From assembly GCF_035934735.1 (NCBI RefSeq), contig NZ_CP142396.1, forward strand, positions 620,001 to 684,000: a stretch of 64,000 nt of DNA, in the 5' to 3' direction. Positions 16,491 to 25,628 of this stretch are shown here, one piece after another; positions within the stretch are counted from its first letter, which is position 1; each line of letters begins with the position of its first letter. The notes below the pieces were generated by a model that saw only the letters and a list, made by a program, of their open reading frames with translations, made no database searches and had not been told where the DNA came from. Both the position numbers and the translations under genes were made by a program. This DNA is from Sedimentibacter sp. MB31-C6. Its GTDB lineage: Bacteria; Bacillota; Clostridia; Tissierellales; Sedimentibacteraceae.

Positions 16491-18308
16491 CTATTTGTGC
16501 GAAACAGAATGATTTGGCGGCTGGTACTCGCCCTTTTCATTCTTTAACAATTTTCCATTAACTATGCCAGGTTTAGGTATATAAATATCATTAATGTTCC
16601 AACATCCAGGTGTAGGCACTACTATATTTTCCATTGGAACATCCAACAAGTATGGCTTGTTGCAGCTTATAGCCTTTTTTAATTCAGGCTTGAAATCATC
16701 TGCAGATTTTATCTTTATTGCATCTACTCCATAAGCCTTGGCTACCTCAGCCCAATTTGGCGAATAAGGTTTTCCATCAGGCATAGTGAATACAGTCCCG
16801 AATTTTGTCTTATAATTTGCGTATTCCAACCCTGCAATTGTTCCGAATGCTGAGTTGTTCATAACTACCCAAACCACAGGAATATTTTGCTCTACAGCCG
16901 TAGCCAATGCACCTGGATTGACTCCAAAACCTCCGTCACCTACTAGCGTCAACACTACCTTGTCTGGTGCTGCCAGCTTTCCGCCAATCAAAGCAGATCC
17001 TCCAAATCCCATAGTAGCTAAACCAGAGCTATGGTGAATTGTACCAGGGATTGTGATATCAAATTGCTGCGCCACGCCATTTTTATTCCAGCCTACATCT
17101 GTAAAAATGATTGCATCCTCAGGGATAACCGCCTTGACATCCTTCAATATTCTCTGGGGAGTCATAGGGAACCTTCCGTCTTCTGAAATTTCAATATTCG
17201 ATTCTTTGAATTGAGTACGGTTTACTTTTATTATTTTCCTTAGCTCCGGTCTATCTATACCTTCCGGCAATAGAATTTTAGCTTCCTCAAGAATCTGAGT
17301 TAGTGCCAGCTTCAAATCAGCAATCGCACCAATTGCCACCGGATAGTTTCTGCCTATTTCCGCTGGATCAATATCTATCTGAAGAAATTCCGTCTTGTTC
17401 ATATCAAAGGTAACTCCTGTATACCAGCTTGAACTGTCTGCTTCTGCAAAGCGAGTGCCTAACCCCAATAATACATCAGCATTCGCTGTAAATCTGTGGG
17501 TAAACTCAATACCCCAAAATCCAGTTTGCCCAAGCATCAACGGATGTGTATCTGATATACATCCTTGCCCCATCAGTGTTCTTGATACCGGAATATCCAA
17601 AAATTCAATAAGTTTCTGAAGCTCCATTGATGCTTCTGCAAGCAATATTCCACCGCCAGCATGAATAACCGGATTCTTGGCTTCAATAAGCTTTTTTGCT
17701 ATAGCTTTTGCAGCTGAAGGTGCCAATGCAGGCTTAATTGTTTCAAAGCTATCTTTAAATGTACGAGCAAACAATTCTTCTTCTATTTCTGTTGAAAATA
17801 CGTCCATAGGAATGGATATAAGTACCGGTCCAGGTCTCCCACTTTCAGCCAACCTAAAAGCCTTGTCTAAGATTTCAGGAAGTGCTTCAGCATCATCAAT
17901 TCTCCAAACTCTTTTTACAATAGGTTTAAGTATTTCATATTGGGAAGCATCCGAATGCAAATTAACCTCCTGATGAGGATGTTTGCCATAATAATACCTT
18001 GGAACGTCACCTGCTATAACCACCATGGGGATAGAATCAAAAGATGCATTCGCAACTCCAGTAACAGCATTTGCCAAACCAGGCCCCAAGTGACAAAGTA
18101 CCACTCCTGCTTTTTTCTTAATTCTTGCATAACCGTCGGCAGCCATTGCTGCAAGCTGCTCATTCCTGAAAGATATATACTTTATCTTTCTACTTCTTGA
18201 CAAAGCATCCAGAAATCCAATCAAAGTATGCCCGCACAATCCAAAAACATATTCTGTATTCCGCCTTTCCAAATATTCAACCATTTGCTCAGAAATAAAT
18301 CTTTTCAT
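16491..18308 (-). CDS. thiamine-diphosphate-dependent enzyme (acetolactate synthase-like)
   Basis: A 605-aa ThDP enzyme with all three domains. Catalytic Glu50 lies in RNEQLAAMAADGYAR; the middle domain is at about 190-330; the ThDP-binding GDGGFG...NN motif is near 465-495. The fold covers acetolactate synthase, glyoxylate carboligase, sulfoacetaldehyde acetyltransferase, IolD and cyclohexane-1,2-dione hydrolase. No regulatory subunit or branched-chain genes are nearby, so biosynthetic acetolactate synthase is unlikely. Between a CoA-acylating aldehyde dehydrogenase and a TIM-barrel/AroE pair, it probably splits or decarboxylates a 2-oxo compound to give an aldehyde. AAGGAGGG precedes the ATG. 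Confidence 0.85.
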   Translation of the reverse strand: MKRFISEQMVEYLERRNTEYVFGLCGHTLIGFLDALSRSRKIKYISFRNEQLAAMAADGYARIKKKAGVVLCHLGPGLANAVTGVANASFDSIPMVVIAGDVPRYYYGKHPHQEVNLHSDASQYEILKPIVKRVWRIDDAEALPEILDKAFRLAESGRPGPVLISIPMDVFSTEIEEELFARTFKDSFETIKPALAPSAAKAIAKKLIEAKNPVIHAGGGILLAEASMELQKLIEFLDIPVSRTLMGQGCISDTHPLMLGQTGFWGIEFTHRFTANADVLLGLGTRFAEADSSSWYTGVTFDMNKTEFLQIDIDPAEIGRNYPVAIGAIADLKLALTQILEEAKILLPEGIDRPELRKIIKVNRTQFKESNIEISEDGRFPMTPQRILKDVKAVIPEDAIIFTDVGWNKNGVAQQFDITIPGTIHHSSGLATMGFGGSALIGGKLAAPDKVVLTLVGDGGFGVNPGALATAVEQNIPVVWVVMNNSAFGTIAGLEYANYKTKFGTVFTMPDGKPYSPNWAEVAKAYGVDAIKIKSADDFKPELKKAISCNKPYLLDVPMENIVVPTPGCWNINDIYIPKPGIVNGKLLKNEKGEYQPPNHSVSHK

Positions 18309-18328
18309 TGTCTTGCCCTCCTTTAGAC

Positions 18329-19795
18329 TTATCCTTCTCTATAAGGTTCATAGAATTCTCCGAACAATTCATCATCACTTGGTTTATCCTCGGGAATTTC
18401 CCTAGATACCCAAGTTACATTCATATAATGTTGCAGATGTACATTTTCTGAAGTTGCATTACCTCCCCAAGTTCCGCATCCTATGCTTGAAGTCATAGGC
18501 ATGCCATTTGTGAAGGATCCGGCATTTGATTTTGATTGGGGCTGTCTAACCATTATTCTGCCAACTTGGGCTTCAAGGGCAAGTCTGTGAATATGATTTT
18601 CATCGTATGAGTATATTCCGACGCTATGTCCCTTACCTCCCACTTCATGAATAGCTTTAACTATATCTATTGCATTTTGAAATTCTCCTTCATATTTATG
18701 AACTGCCAAAAGTGTTGTCAACTTTTCACGGCACCATGTGTCTTCGTAATTTGATGTATACTTCCCAGTTCCTATTGCTATAAGAAACTTCCTATCCTCC
18801 GGAATTTCAATTCCTGCAAGCTTTGCCATTGTCTGCGGCGATTGTGCCACAGAATCTGCCAATCTGTGGCATTCCTCATCCCACATTATTTTTTTTACTT
18901 TCTCCTGCTCGTTCTCATTCAGCAAATATCCTCCTACCTCTACCAAAGCTTTTATTCCTTCATCGTAAATGCTATGGTGAATAATTACATTGCCGTCCGC
19001 TGAGCATCCCGATCCAAAGTCCGAAGTCTTTGAAAGCATCGTATTGTACGAAGCCTGTATCAATTCGTCTTTGGCTGTCTCATCCCAAATCATTGTTGCA
19101 TTACCTGCTCCAACACCATATGCAGGTGTCCCTGAATGATATGCCCTTCTTACAACACCTTGCCCGCCTGTTGCTATTACCAAATCACATTTAGTGTTTA
19201 ATGCTTCTGACATAGACTTGTTTATTTTAGCCTTTCCCTGTCCCAATATCTGAATCAAATCCTCCGGAGCTCCTACTTGTCTCAATCCTTCTCTCATCAA
19301 TTCTATTGTCTTGCCACCGGTTTTAATTGCTCTAGGATGCGGAGAAAATATTATTGCATTTCTAGCCTTAAGCGCATATATAGCATTCCCCGCAGGTGTC
19401 AGGTCTGGGTTTGTCGCAGGTACTACACAAGCTATAACTCCTACCGGCTTTGCATATTTTACAATTCCCTTTGAGTGAATTTCCTCAATAATACCAACGC
19501 TTTTCTGTCGCAGAGCGTCTCGCAATACACCTCTTATCTTATATTTCTTATTTTCACGGCTTACGGGATCTCCCATTTTGCTTTCCTCAATGCTCATGGC
19601 AACCAACTCCTTAAAGGTTTGCGTATTAGCTACCTTCCATGCTATTGCCTTTATAGCTCTATCAATGTCTTCCTGTTTCCACTTTTCAAAAATTCTTTGG
19701 GCTGCGTCAGCTTTAGCAAATTTCTCCTCAATTTCGTTAATCTGATCTTGGTTAAGCTTTGCGTAAACCTCTTCCGTCGAACTCATTCTACTCAT
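18329..19795 (-). CDS. CoA-acylating aldehyde dehydrogenase
   Basis: Oxidises an aldehyde to its CoA thioester with NAD(P)+. The 488-aa protein matches the EutE/SucD/SauS group: KPVGVIACVVPATNPD, a nucleotide site around GQGVVRRA, catalytic Cys in FGSGCSADGN, and the C-terminal GCGTWGGNATSENVHLQHY region. These enzymes act on acetaldehyde, succinic semialdehyde or sulfoacetaldehyde; residues alone do not decide here. It is the second gene of the operon, just upstream of the ThDP enzyme whose aldehyde product it could take. There is no microcompartment targeting extension. Ribosome site AAGGAGG. Confidence 0.88.
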   Translation of the reverse strand: MSRMSSTEEVYAKLNQDQINEIEEKFAKADAAQRIFEKWKQEDIDRAIKAIAWKVANTQTFKELVAMSIEESKMGDPVSRENKKYKIRGVLRDALRQKSVGIIEEIHSKGIVKYAKPVGVIACVVPATNPDLTPAGNAIYALKARNAIIFSPHPRAIKTGGKTIELMREGLRQVGAPEDLIQILGQGKAKINKSMSEALNTKCDLVIATGGQGVVRRAYHSGTPAYGVGAGNATMIWDETAKDELIQASYNTMLSKTSDFGSGCSADGNVIIHHSIYDEGIKALVEVGGYLLNENEQEKVKKIMWDEECHRLADSVAQSPQTMAKLAGIEIPEDRKFLIAIGTGKYTSNYEDTWCREKLTTLLAVHKYEGEFQNAIDIVKAIHEVGGKGHSVGIYSYDENHIHRLALEAQVGRIMVRQPQSKSNAGSFTNGMPMTSSIGCGTWGGNATSENVHLQHYMNVTWVSREIPEDKPSDDELFGEFYEPYREG

Positions 19796-19887
19796 TTTTT
19801 CCTCCTTTAAATCTTATGATTACGAATTAGCTGAATGCTTCATAAGTTCAGATATTTGTGATATATTGTTATTGAAAACGATTGCCT

Positions 19888-20799
19888 TTACTTTATTAAA
19901 TCCTTTGAACGACCTGCTTTCAAAAGGTAAGAGTCAGCCTCATGTCCAAGCAGGTCCTGCATAAACATTGCTATATCTAAAAGCTTAATCACATCAATTC
20001 CTGTCTTTATTCCCATCTCTTCCATCATATGAACAACATCTTCAGAAGAAACATTGCCAGCTGCTCCTGGGACAAATGGGCATCCGCCAAAGCCACCTAT
20101 GGATGAGTCAAAATTTGTTATTCCTGCTTCCATAGCAGCTACGATATTTGCTATAGCCATCCCTCTAGTATTATGGAAATGCAGCCACCACTTTACAACC
20201 GGATATTTCATCTTCATTGAACTGCACATATCATAAACTTGGTTTGGAGTAGCCATTCCTGAAGCGTCAGACAATGAAATTTCTTTTATTCCTACATTTA
20301 AATACGATTCAACTATACTTTCCACATCTTCAATCGGAATTACTCCCTCCCACGGAGATCCAAAGGGCATAGATATTGACCCAGAAACTTCTAATCTATT
20401 TTTTAAAGCCAAGCTAACGTTTTCATCGAAACCAGCAACAGTTTGCTCTGGTGTTTTGTTTATATTAGCAATGTTATGTCCTTTACTGGCGGAAACATTG
20501 AGCTTAATTTTGCGGCAACCGCAGTCGATAGCCCTTTGTACGCCTTTTTTATTAGCCACAAGCGCTCGAAACTCCACATCCGTTACATTGTTAAGTTGCC
20601 TATAAAGCTCATCTGTGTCTGCCATCTGCGGAACTGCTTTTGGGCTCATAAAAGAACCTAATTCTATTACTTTGAAGCCTGCCTCAACTAAGCCGGTAAC
20701 CAGCTTTAGTTTCTCTAATGTATCCAATATCTTGGGCTCACTTTGCAAACCATCTCTCAAGCCAACCTCACATAAACTTACTTTCAAAGGAAGTTTCAA
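19888..20799 (-). CDS. HMG-CoA lyase-like enzyme (DRE-TIM family)
   Basis: Probable acyl-CoA lyase that cleaves a 3-hydroxy-acyl-CoA into acetyl-CoA and a keto acid. The 303-aa protein has GLRDGLQSE near the start, the metal-binding HFHNTRG motif, and the HMG-CoA lyase loop GGFGGCPFVPGAAGN with its catalytic Cys, followed by SSEDVVHM. A TTG start is inferred because GGGGTG lies 8 nt before it; the frame is open ten codons further with no ribosome site. It is first of the eight-gene operon, 92 nt from the next gene. HMG-CoA lyase of leucine catabolism is the nominal identity; the neighbours suggest a related substrate. Confidence 0.83.
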   Translation of the reverse strand: MKLPLKVSLCEVGLRDGLQSEPKILDTLEKLKLVTGLVEAGFKVIELGSFMSPKAVPQMADTDELYRQLNNVTDVEFRALVANKKGVQRAIDCGCRKIKLNVSASKGHNIANINKTPEQTVAGFDENVSLALKNRLEVSGSISMPFGSPWEGVIPIEDVESIVESYLNVGIKEISLSDASGMATPNQVYDMCSSMKMKYPVVKWWLHFHNTRGMAIANIVAAMEAGITNFDSSIGGFGGCPFVPGAAGNVSSEDVVHMMEEMGIKTGIDVIKLLDIAMFMQDLLGHEADSYLLKAGRSKDLIK

Positions 20800-20848
20800 C
20801 TTTATTTCACCCCTTTCAAGAATATACAATAATTTATATTTTTACAAA

Positions 20849-20877
20849 ATTTTATCTTAATAATCTTTGTAAGTCAA
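20849..20877 (-). promoter_or_regulatory. promoter of the lyase-TRAP operon
   Basis: TTGACT (20872-20877), a 17-bp spacer and TAAAAT (20849-20854) read into the HMG-CoA lyase-like gene. Confidence 0.65.
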
Positions 20878-20898
20878 ATACCAGTTTTATATAATAAC

Positions 20899-20915
20899 CA
20901 TAGAGTACTTCTATG
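20899..20915. promoter_or_regulatory. LysR-type (T-N11-A) binding site
   Basis: CATAGA-N5-TCTATG is an exact inverted repeat containing T-N11-A. Its centre is about 65 bp before the expected transcription start of the minus-strand operon, the usual place for an LTTR recognition site. The LysR gene is divergent. Confidence 0.65.
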
Positions 20916-20924
20916 ATTGAATTA

Positions 20925-20970
20925 TAGAATTTTTAGATACATTATATATATAATGTATCTAAAAATTCTA
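20925..20970. repeat. 46-bp perfect palindrome in the divergent promoter region
   Basis: TAGAATTTTTAGATACATTA and onward reads the same on both strands over 46 bp with no unpaired centre. No T-run follows on either side. It sits in the 543-bp gap between the catabolic operon and the LysR gene. From 20971 to 21342 I see only a possible LysR promoter (GAGACA 21219-21224, TATAAT 21242-21247). Confidence 0.85.
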
Positions 20971-21342
20971 AAACCACTGAAACTAATCGATTTAGACTCC
21001 TGAACCTTTTTTATTTATTTCGGTTCTTTGCAATTAAAATTAGGATATCAATTGTCTGAGAGTAAGTAAAAATATAGGTTTAGACAGATATTTTGTCGAA
21101 TTTTATCAAAAATAACAAACCTCCCTGATAATAATTAAATAAGGAATATACAATTAATCAAATAAAATACTACCGATTAATTCGTTACTTAAAGCTTATT
21201 GTTAAAAACAATACAATAGAGACAATTTATTATTAATGTGGTATAATTACTTAACATATCAAGGTATATTATTGCATGGTTAACCTGTTCTGCATATTAA
21301 CAACTAAAAGCACTCATTACAGAGTATAATAAGGAGGTTAAA

Positions 21343-22224
21343 ATGACACTACAGCAATTGCATTACTTCCGCGTTTTAGCAAAAATACAACATTATACTA
21401 AGGCTTCGGAAATACTACTAATTTCTCAACCAAGCTTAAGTTATGCAATATCCCAGTTAGAAAAGGAATTAAATGTACCATTGTTCGAAAAACACGGAAA
21501 AAAGATAAAATTAAGTCATCAAGGAGAACGATTTCTTAATTATGTTGAGAAATCACTAGATATATTGGATGAAGGAACAAAGATGCTTAAAACACTTACA
21601 GATCCTTCGACAGGAACGGTTACCCTTGGCTATATCTATAGCGTCAGCTCAAAATTCATTCCAGAAATGATTAATAAATTTTATAAAAATGATGCTAATA
21701 AATTAGTTAAATTTTCTTTGGTACAAAACGTAAGCGAATACCTTTTGCGAGATTTAAAAACTAATAAAATCGACTTAATATTTTGTCCAAAACTTGATAA
21801 AAGCTTAAAGTCTGTGCCTATTAGCAAACAACAACTTTATCTGATCGTATCTAAAAGTCATCCATTCGCCTTAAGAAAAGATGTTGAAATTTCAGAATTA
21901 ATCGGCGAACCTTTTATACACCTAAATAGAAATAGTTCTTTAAGAGATACAATTGATGATATGTTTGAACAATTGCATATAAAACCTAATATCGTTTTAG
22001 AGGCAGAGGAATGTAATGCTGTTATTTCCTTTGTATCTCTTAACCTTGGCATTGCCATAGTCCCTGAAATACCTTCTATGAGCAACCAAATTGTTACGGT
22101 AAAAATAAGAGACTGTGTGTTAGAAAGAAAAATTTACATGCATTGGACAAATGAAAAATATATGTCACCGACTGTAATTAAAACTAGAGATTTTATTATT
22201 AACAATTACACTCTTTCCAAATGA
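21343..22224 (+). CDS. LysR-family regulator
   Basis: A 293-aa LysR-type protein. The winged helix lies at 1-60 (LHYFRVLAKIQHYTKASEILLISQPSLS), followed by a linker helix and a periplasmic-binding-like effector domain from about 90 (TVTLGYIYSVSSKF). It is divergent from the lyase-ThDP-TRAP operon and faces a T-N11-A site there. It is therefore the likely activator, with a pathway metabolite as inducer. AAGGAGG lies 6 nt before the ATG. Confidence 0.9.
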   Translation: MTLQQLHYFRVLAKIQHYTKASEILLISQPSLSYAISQLEKELNVPLFEKHGKKIKLSHQGERFLNYVEKSLDILDEGTKMLKTLTDPSTGTVTLGYIYSVSSKFIPEMINKFYKNDANKLVKFSLVQNVSEYLLRDLKTNKIDLIFCPKLDKSLKSVPISKQQLYLIVSKSHPFALRKDVEISELIGEPFIHLNRNSSLRDTIDDMFEQLHIKPNIVLEAEECNAVISFVSLNLGIAIVPEIPSMSNQIVTVKIRDCVLERKIYMHWTNEKYMSPTVIKTRDFIINNYTLSK

Positions 22225-22327
22225 GCCTATTAATGTAATCGAGTTCTTATTTTACTTGGCCGAAAAAAAATCTACCATACAACTAGTATAGTAGAAACTC
22301 TATTATTTAATTTATAAACTAAATTTA

Positions 22328-23281
22328 TCAATTAAAACTTAGATACAACTTATTGCATATATCCTCAATAAAGTGTCGTTTTGCAATTTTGTCGATCCAT
22401 TCTTTAGGAATATCTTCATATCCGTAATATATTCCTGCTAATCCACCAGCTACAGCAGCAACAGTATCTGTATCATCTCCTAAATTAACAGATTTGAGAA
22501 TGCAATCTTTATAACTATCAGTGTTTAAAAAGCACCATAAAGCAGCCTCTAAAGTATCGACCACATATCCACTACTTCTTATTTGCTCTTCTGGAAGTTC
22601 ATTGAAATTTTTGGAATAAAGTCGTTGAAAATGATGTAATTCAGCTTCAAATTTGTCATACTTTTTATAGTAATTAATAGTGTTGTAAATTCCATTTTTA
22701 ACAGCTTCATATTTGCTCTTTTTTTCGATTAATCCCATAGCAATTGAACAGTATATACCACAGGATATCAAACTTCTTTTATGAGCATGAGTTAGTTTAG
22801 AAATATTATGGATAATATATATTCCTCTATCATCCTTAGTAATGTTTGTTATATTTTTTGATTTCAAGTAAAATACTATAGGAAGTATTCTCATTAGTGA
22901 TCCATTACCGTAGTCATGTTCCCCTACTCCGCCACAATTTAAAGGTTCTATTTTACTTTCATATTTTAAAAGAGCGCTTCTTGTTGAACCTCCAACATCA
23001 AAAACTTCTCCATAGGGAGTATATTCACCATTTGTAATCCATTTATTGAAATTATTCATAATGTCATCATAATTTAACCCTTTTGAGAGACTATCAGCTA
23101 AACAAATTGTCATACTAGTATCATCAGACCAAGTGCCGGCTGGTTGATTATATGTTCCATATGAACGCATATTAACTACAGGATTTTTCTTAAGTGTTTC
23201 CCTATATTCAAATTCTACTGGCACTCCTAGAGCATCTGCTACGCACAATCCCATTATTCCATCTATTATATAATTAGACAT
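22328..23281 (-). CDS. ADP-ribosylglycohydrolase (DraG/ARH family)
   Basis: Removes ADP-ribose from a modified target, or hydrolyses a related ADP-ribose compound. The 317-aa all-helical protein has the DraG metal motifs: GTWSDDTSMTICLA near the N-terminus, YGNGSLMRI in the middle, and NLGDDTDTVAAVAGGLAG near the C-terminus. The ATG at 23281 is preferred over an upstream GTG, though its ribosome site is weak. It is last of three genes, after an RNase-like MBL protein and a PD-(D/E)XK nuclease-like protein. No DraT-like transferase is visible, so its substrate is open. Confidence 0.87.
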   Translation of the reverse strand: MSNYIIDGIMGLCVADALGVPVEFEYRETLKKNPVVNMRSYGTYNQPAGTWSDDTSMTICLADSLSKGLNYDDIMNNFNKWITNGEYTPYGEVFDVGGSTRSALLKYESKIEPLNCGGVGEHDYGNGSLMRILPIVFYLKSKNITNITKDDRGIYIIHNISKLTHAHKRSLISCGIYCSIAMGLIEKKSKYEAVKNGIYNTINYYKKYDKFEAELHHFQRLYSKNFNELPEEQIRSSGYVVDTLEAALWCFLNTDSYKDCILKSVNLGDDTDTVAAVAGGLAGIYYGYEDIPKEWIDKIAKRHFIEDICNKLYLSFN

Positions 23282-23305
23282 ATCAATCACTTCTTTCTAT
23301 TTTCA

Positions 23306-24493
23306 TTATTTTATTTCAATTGTTTCTCCATCGTTTAAAATATGTACTGGATAATTTAAATCAGTATCTAATAACTTTTTCGAATTTTCACTATGAATTG
23401 GGATAATTCCAGACTTAGGTTTAACTGCATTGCATACACGAATTATCGTTTCTTTTGTTGCATGTCCACTTGTATGTAATTTTACATAATTTATATCTTT
23501 TAGAAATTCAACTAAACCATCATTCTTAGTATCATCTCTATCTAAATACCCACCCCACATAGAATAAACAAATAAAAAATCTTCTTTTTCATATTTTTCT
23601 ATTATATTTTTGAAAAAGTCATTTTGTCTTACCAACATACAAAATCCTTTTGTTCTTAATTTATCTTCTAAATTTTTCCCATAGGTAAGTGCATATTTAA
23701 AATTATAAAAATTTGATTTATTGCTACCAAATTTTGAAACTACATCTAAAATGCTCTTTTGATATTCATCACAAATAAAGTATCTGCCACGAGGATTCGA
23801 ATTATAAAATAAGGCTATTCTATCAATATTCGTTGAAGAACATAATACAAATACATATTTTTTATTTTCATTGTTCATCAAAACTTTAGCTTGTTTCATA
23901 ATTTCATCTTCACTAATAACAGTTCCTTCACGTGACAGCATAGTCCCTTCAATAATCAAAGTATCAACTTTCCCCACATATTTTTCAAGCATTTTTATAA
24001 GTTTTTTCCCTCTAAAACCATGTTCTCTAAAATCACCTGTATGTAAAATTCTTTTATTATCAGATTCTATGAGAAACATATAAGCATCATAAGCAGAATG
24101 GTCAATTAGTAAAGGAGTTATTTTAATATTACCAACTCTAATTTTATCCAACGCCTTAAATGTTATAAATTCTTGTACAATAGGTACGGCTTCTTTATCT
24201 ATACGTTCTGATAACTTTAAAAATATTTCCTTAGCTGCCTCTCCAATATATATTGGAATATCTGGCAATATATTTTTATAGAGTCCTAAATGATCTCCAT
24301 GATAATGAGTAAAAAAAACTGCATTACAATCTTTTATTCCTTTAGTTATTCCATCGATTTCTATGTTGTGTGGTGCTTTGTTTTTATTAGGCAGTTCTTC
24401 TCCCATATCTATTATTATTTTTGTAGTTTGTGTTGATATTTCTGTTATACACCCACCAATTTGATGAGTACCGCGATGAATTTTTACTTTCAT
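23306..24493 (-). CDS. beta-CASP metallo-beta-lactamase-fold RNase-like protein
   Basis: Predicted metal-dependent nuclease related to RNase J, 395 aa. The N-terminal MBL domain has THYHGDHLG and TGDFREHG; the second half has beta-CASP-type motifs HTSGHA and PIHSE. It is shorter than RNase J (about 550 aa) and lacks that enzyme's C-terminal domain. The ATG at 24493, with GTGGGGG upstream, lies 11 nt after the nuclease-like gene stop and 24 nt before the ADP-ribosylglycohydrolase stretch, so the three are one operon. RNA is the likelier substrate; DNA cannot be excluded. Confidence 0.8.
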   Translation of the reverse strand: MKVKIHRGTHQIGGCITEISTQTTKIIIDMGEELPNKNKAPHNIEIDGITKGIKDCNAVFFTHYHGDHLGLYKNILPDIPIYIGEAAKEIFLKLSERIDKEAVPIVQEFITFKALDKIRVGNIKITPLLIDHSAYDAYMFLIESDNKRILHTGDFREHGFRGKKLIKMLEKYVGKVDTLIIEGTMLSREGTVISEDEIMKQAKVLMNNENKKYVFVLCSSTNIDRIALFYNSNPRGRYFICDEYQKSILDVVSKFGSNKSNFYNFKYALTYGKNLEDKLRTKGFCMLVRQNDFFKNIIEKYEKEDFLFVYSMWGGYLDRDDTKNDGLVEFLKDINYVKLHTSGHATKETIIRVCNAVKPKSGIIPIHSENSKKLLDTDLNYPVHILNDGETIEIK

Positions 24494-24504
24494 TTTTGCC
24501 CCCA

Positions 24505-25527
24505 CTAATTAAGAGAAGTTTCCATTATCGGCTTTATCTTTATAATATCATTATTGACTGTGTTTTCATCAAAATAAATATAATGCAATTCTAGTTGGTC
24601 ATTTCCTCCTAAAGATAATCTCTTTTTTTCAAAACTTTTATCGTTATAATCACCTATTGGCATAACTATAACAGCATTCAAAATCAAGTCTTTAGGTATT
24701 GGAAAGGAAAAACCAAACAATTTCCACCAACATTCATTATTTGCTTCTTCATGTCTCAATAGTTCTCTAATAAATGTAGCATATGCAATAGCTTGTTTAA
24801 TTGCTTTTTCAGGCCTTTCTCTAGAAATACATTCATCCTTAAGTTCCATTATACAAATTCTAGCTCTGTTTCCTTTTCTCATACGAGTTAATATATCTAT
24901 CCCCCCTCCATTTTTCCCAGAGTATTCAACAATATTATCTTTTGCTTTACTTGCACTAAAAGGAGTCGGCATTTGAAAACGACTATCTAACAATGTAACT
25001 GGTTGAATATTTAAAATAGCCTTATTTTTAGATTCACTTTTAGAAAATTCAGTCAATAATAAACTCTCTAATCTATGTTCCAAATTACTTTTTCCGTTGT
25101 CAATTCTCTGCTGATTATCTTCAAATCTTTTTTTAAAGTAATTTCTAAATTTTTTAGCTTTTTCTGAATTCCAATCGTATTCTGTATCATCTGTTTTTAT
25201 ATATTCAAAATTTTTATAAATTGAATTATTTTCCTTTAAAGAAACATTACCATTATTCTTTATATTTAATGTTGCAACTTTTTGACCTTCAAATCTTAAA
25301 GAATACTTAACTGTACTTTTATTTGCATTTATAGTATCTGATATATTTGAGTACACATATAATGGCTCCCACTGGTGAAAATTTTTTCTAGCATCTTTTA
25401 TAAAACTTTGATTTTCCATAATTAAATCAGAATATCTTTTGTAATTAGAGGTCCATTCGTTAACATTATTATTCAATAATTCTTGTACCATACTTATAAT
25501 ATTATTGTATTCAGAAAATAAATCCAT
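24505..25527 (-). CDS. PD-(D/E)XK nuclease-like protein of unknown family
   Basis: A 340-aa protein I cannot place in a named family. The second half has a PD-(D/E)XK-like core: Glu150/Glu154 on a helix, Asp211 in GGGIDILTRM, Glu228-x-Lys230 in ICIMELKDE, and a following helix QAIAYATFI. This is the usual order for restriction-like endonucleases. Residues 1-145 are helical and charged, with a small beta region at 75-110. GGAGG precedes the ATG. It is first of a tight operon with an RNase-like MBL protein and an ADP-ribosylglycohydrolase, suggestive of a defence or RNA-repair module, but there is no direct evidence. Confidence 0.6.
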   Translation of the reverse strand: MDLFSEYNNIISMVQELLNNNVNEWTSNYKRYSDLIMENQSFIKDARKNFHQWEPLYVYSNISDTINANKSTVKYSLRFEGQKVATLNIKNNGNVSLKENNSIYKNFEYIKTDDTEYDWNSEKAKKFRNYFKKRFEDNQQRIDNGKSNLEHRLESLLLTEFSKSESKNKAILNIQPVTLLDSRFQMPTPFSASKAKDNIVEYSGKNGGGIDILTRMRKGNRARICIMELKDECISRERPEKAIKQAIAYATFIRELLRHEEANNECWWKLFGFSFPIPKDLILNAVIVMPIGDYNDKSFEKKRLSLGGNDQLELHYIYFDENTVNNDIIKIKPIMETSLN

Positions 25528-25628
25528 TATATAAATTCCTCCGTTTTAATCTTAGTCAAATTTTTTTACACTACTTATAATGATAAACAATTTCACAATT
25601 GCATTATTCTAAAATTATGACTTACAAA

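Noticed and set aside
16491-18308. Branched-chain acetolactate synthase (IlvB)
   Set aside because: There is no small subunit and no ilv or leu gene nearby; all neighbours are catabolic or transport genes.
20925-20970. Intrinsic terminator
   Set aside because: No T-run on either strand, and it lies upstream of both flanking genes rather than after one.
22225-22327. Terminator between LysR and the ADP-ribosylglycohydrolase gene
   Set aside because: A weak hairpin (CTAC..GTAG with a mismatch) is present at about 22273-22295 but lacks a T-run; too weak to list.
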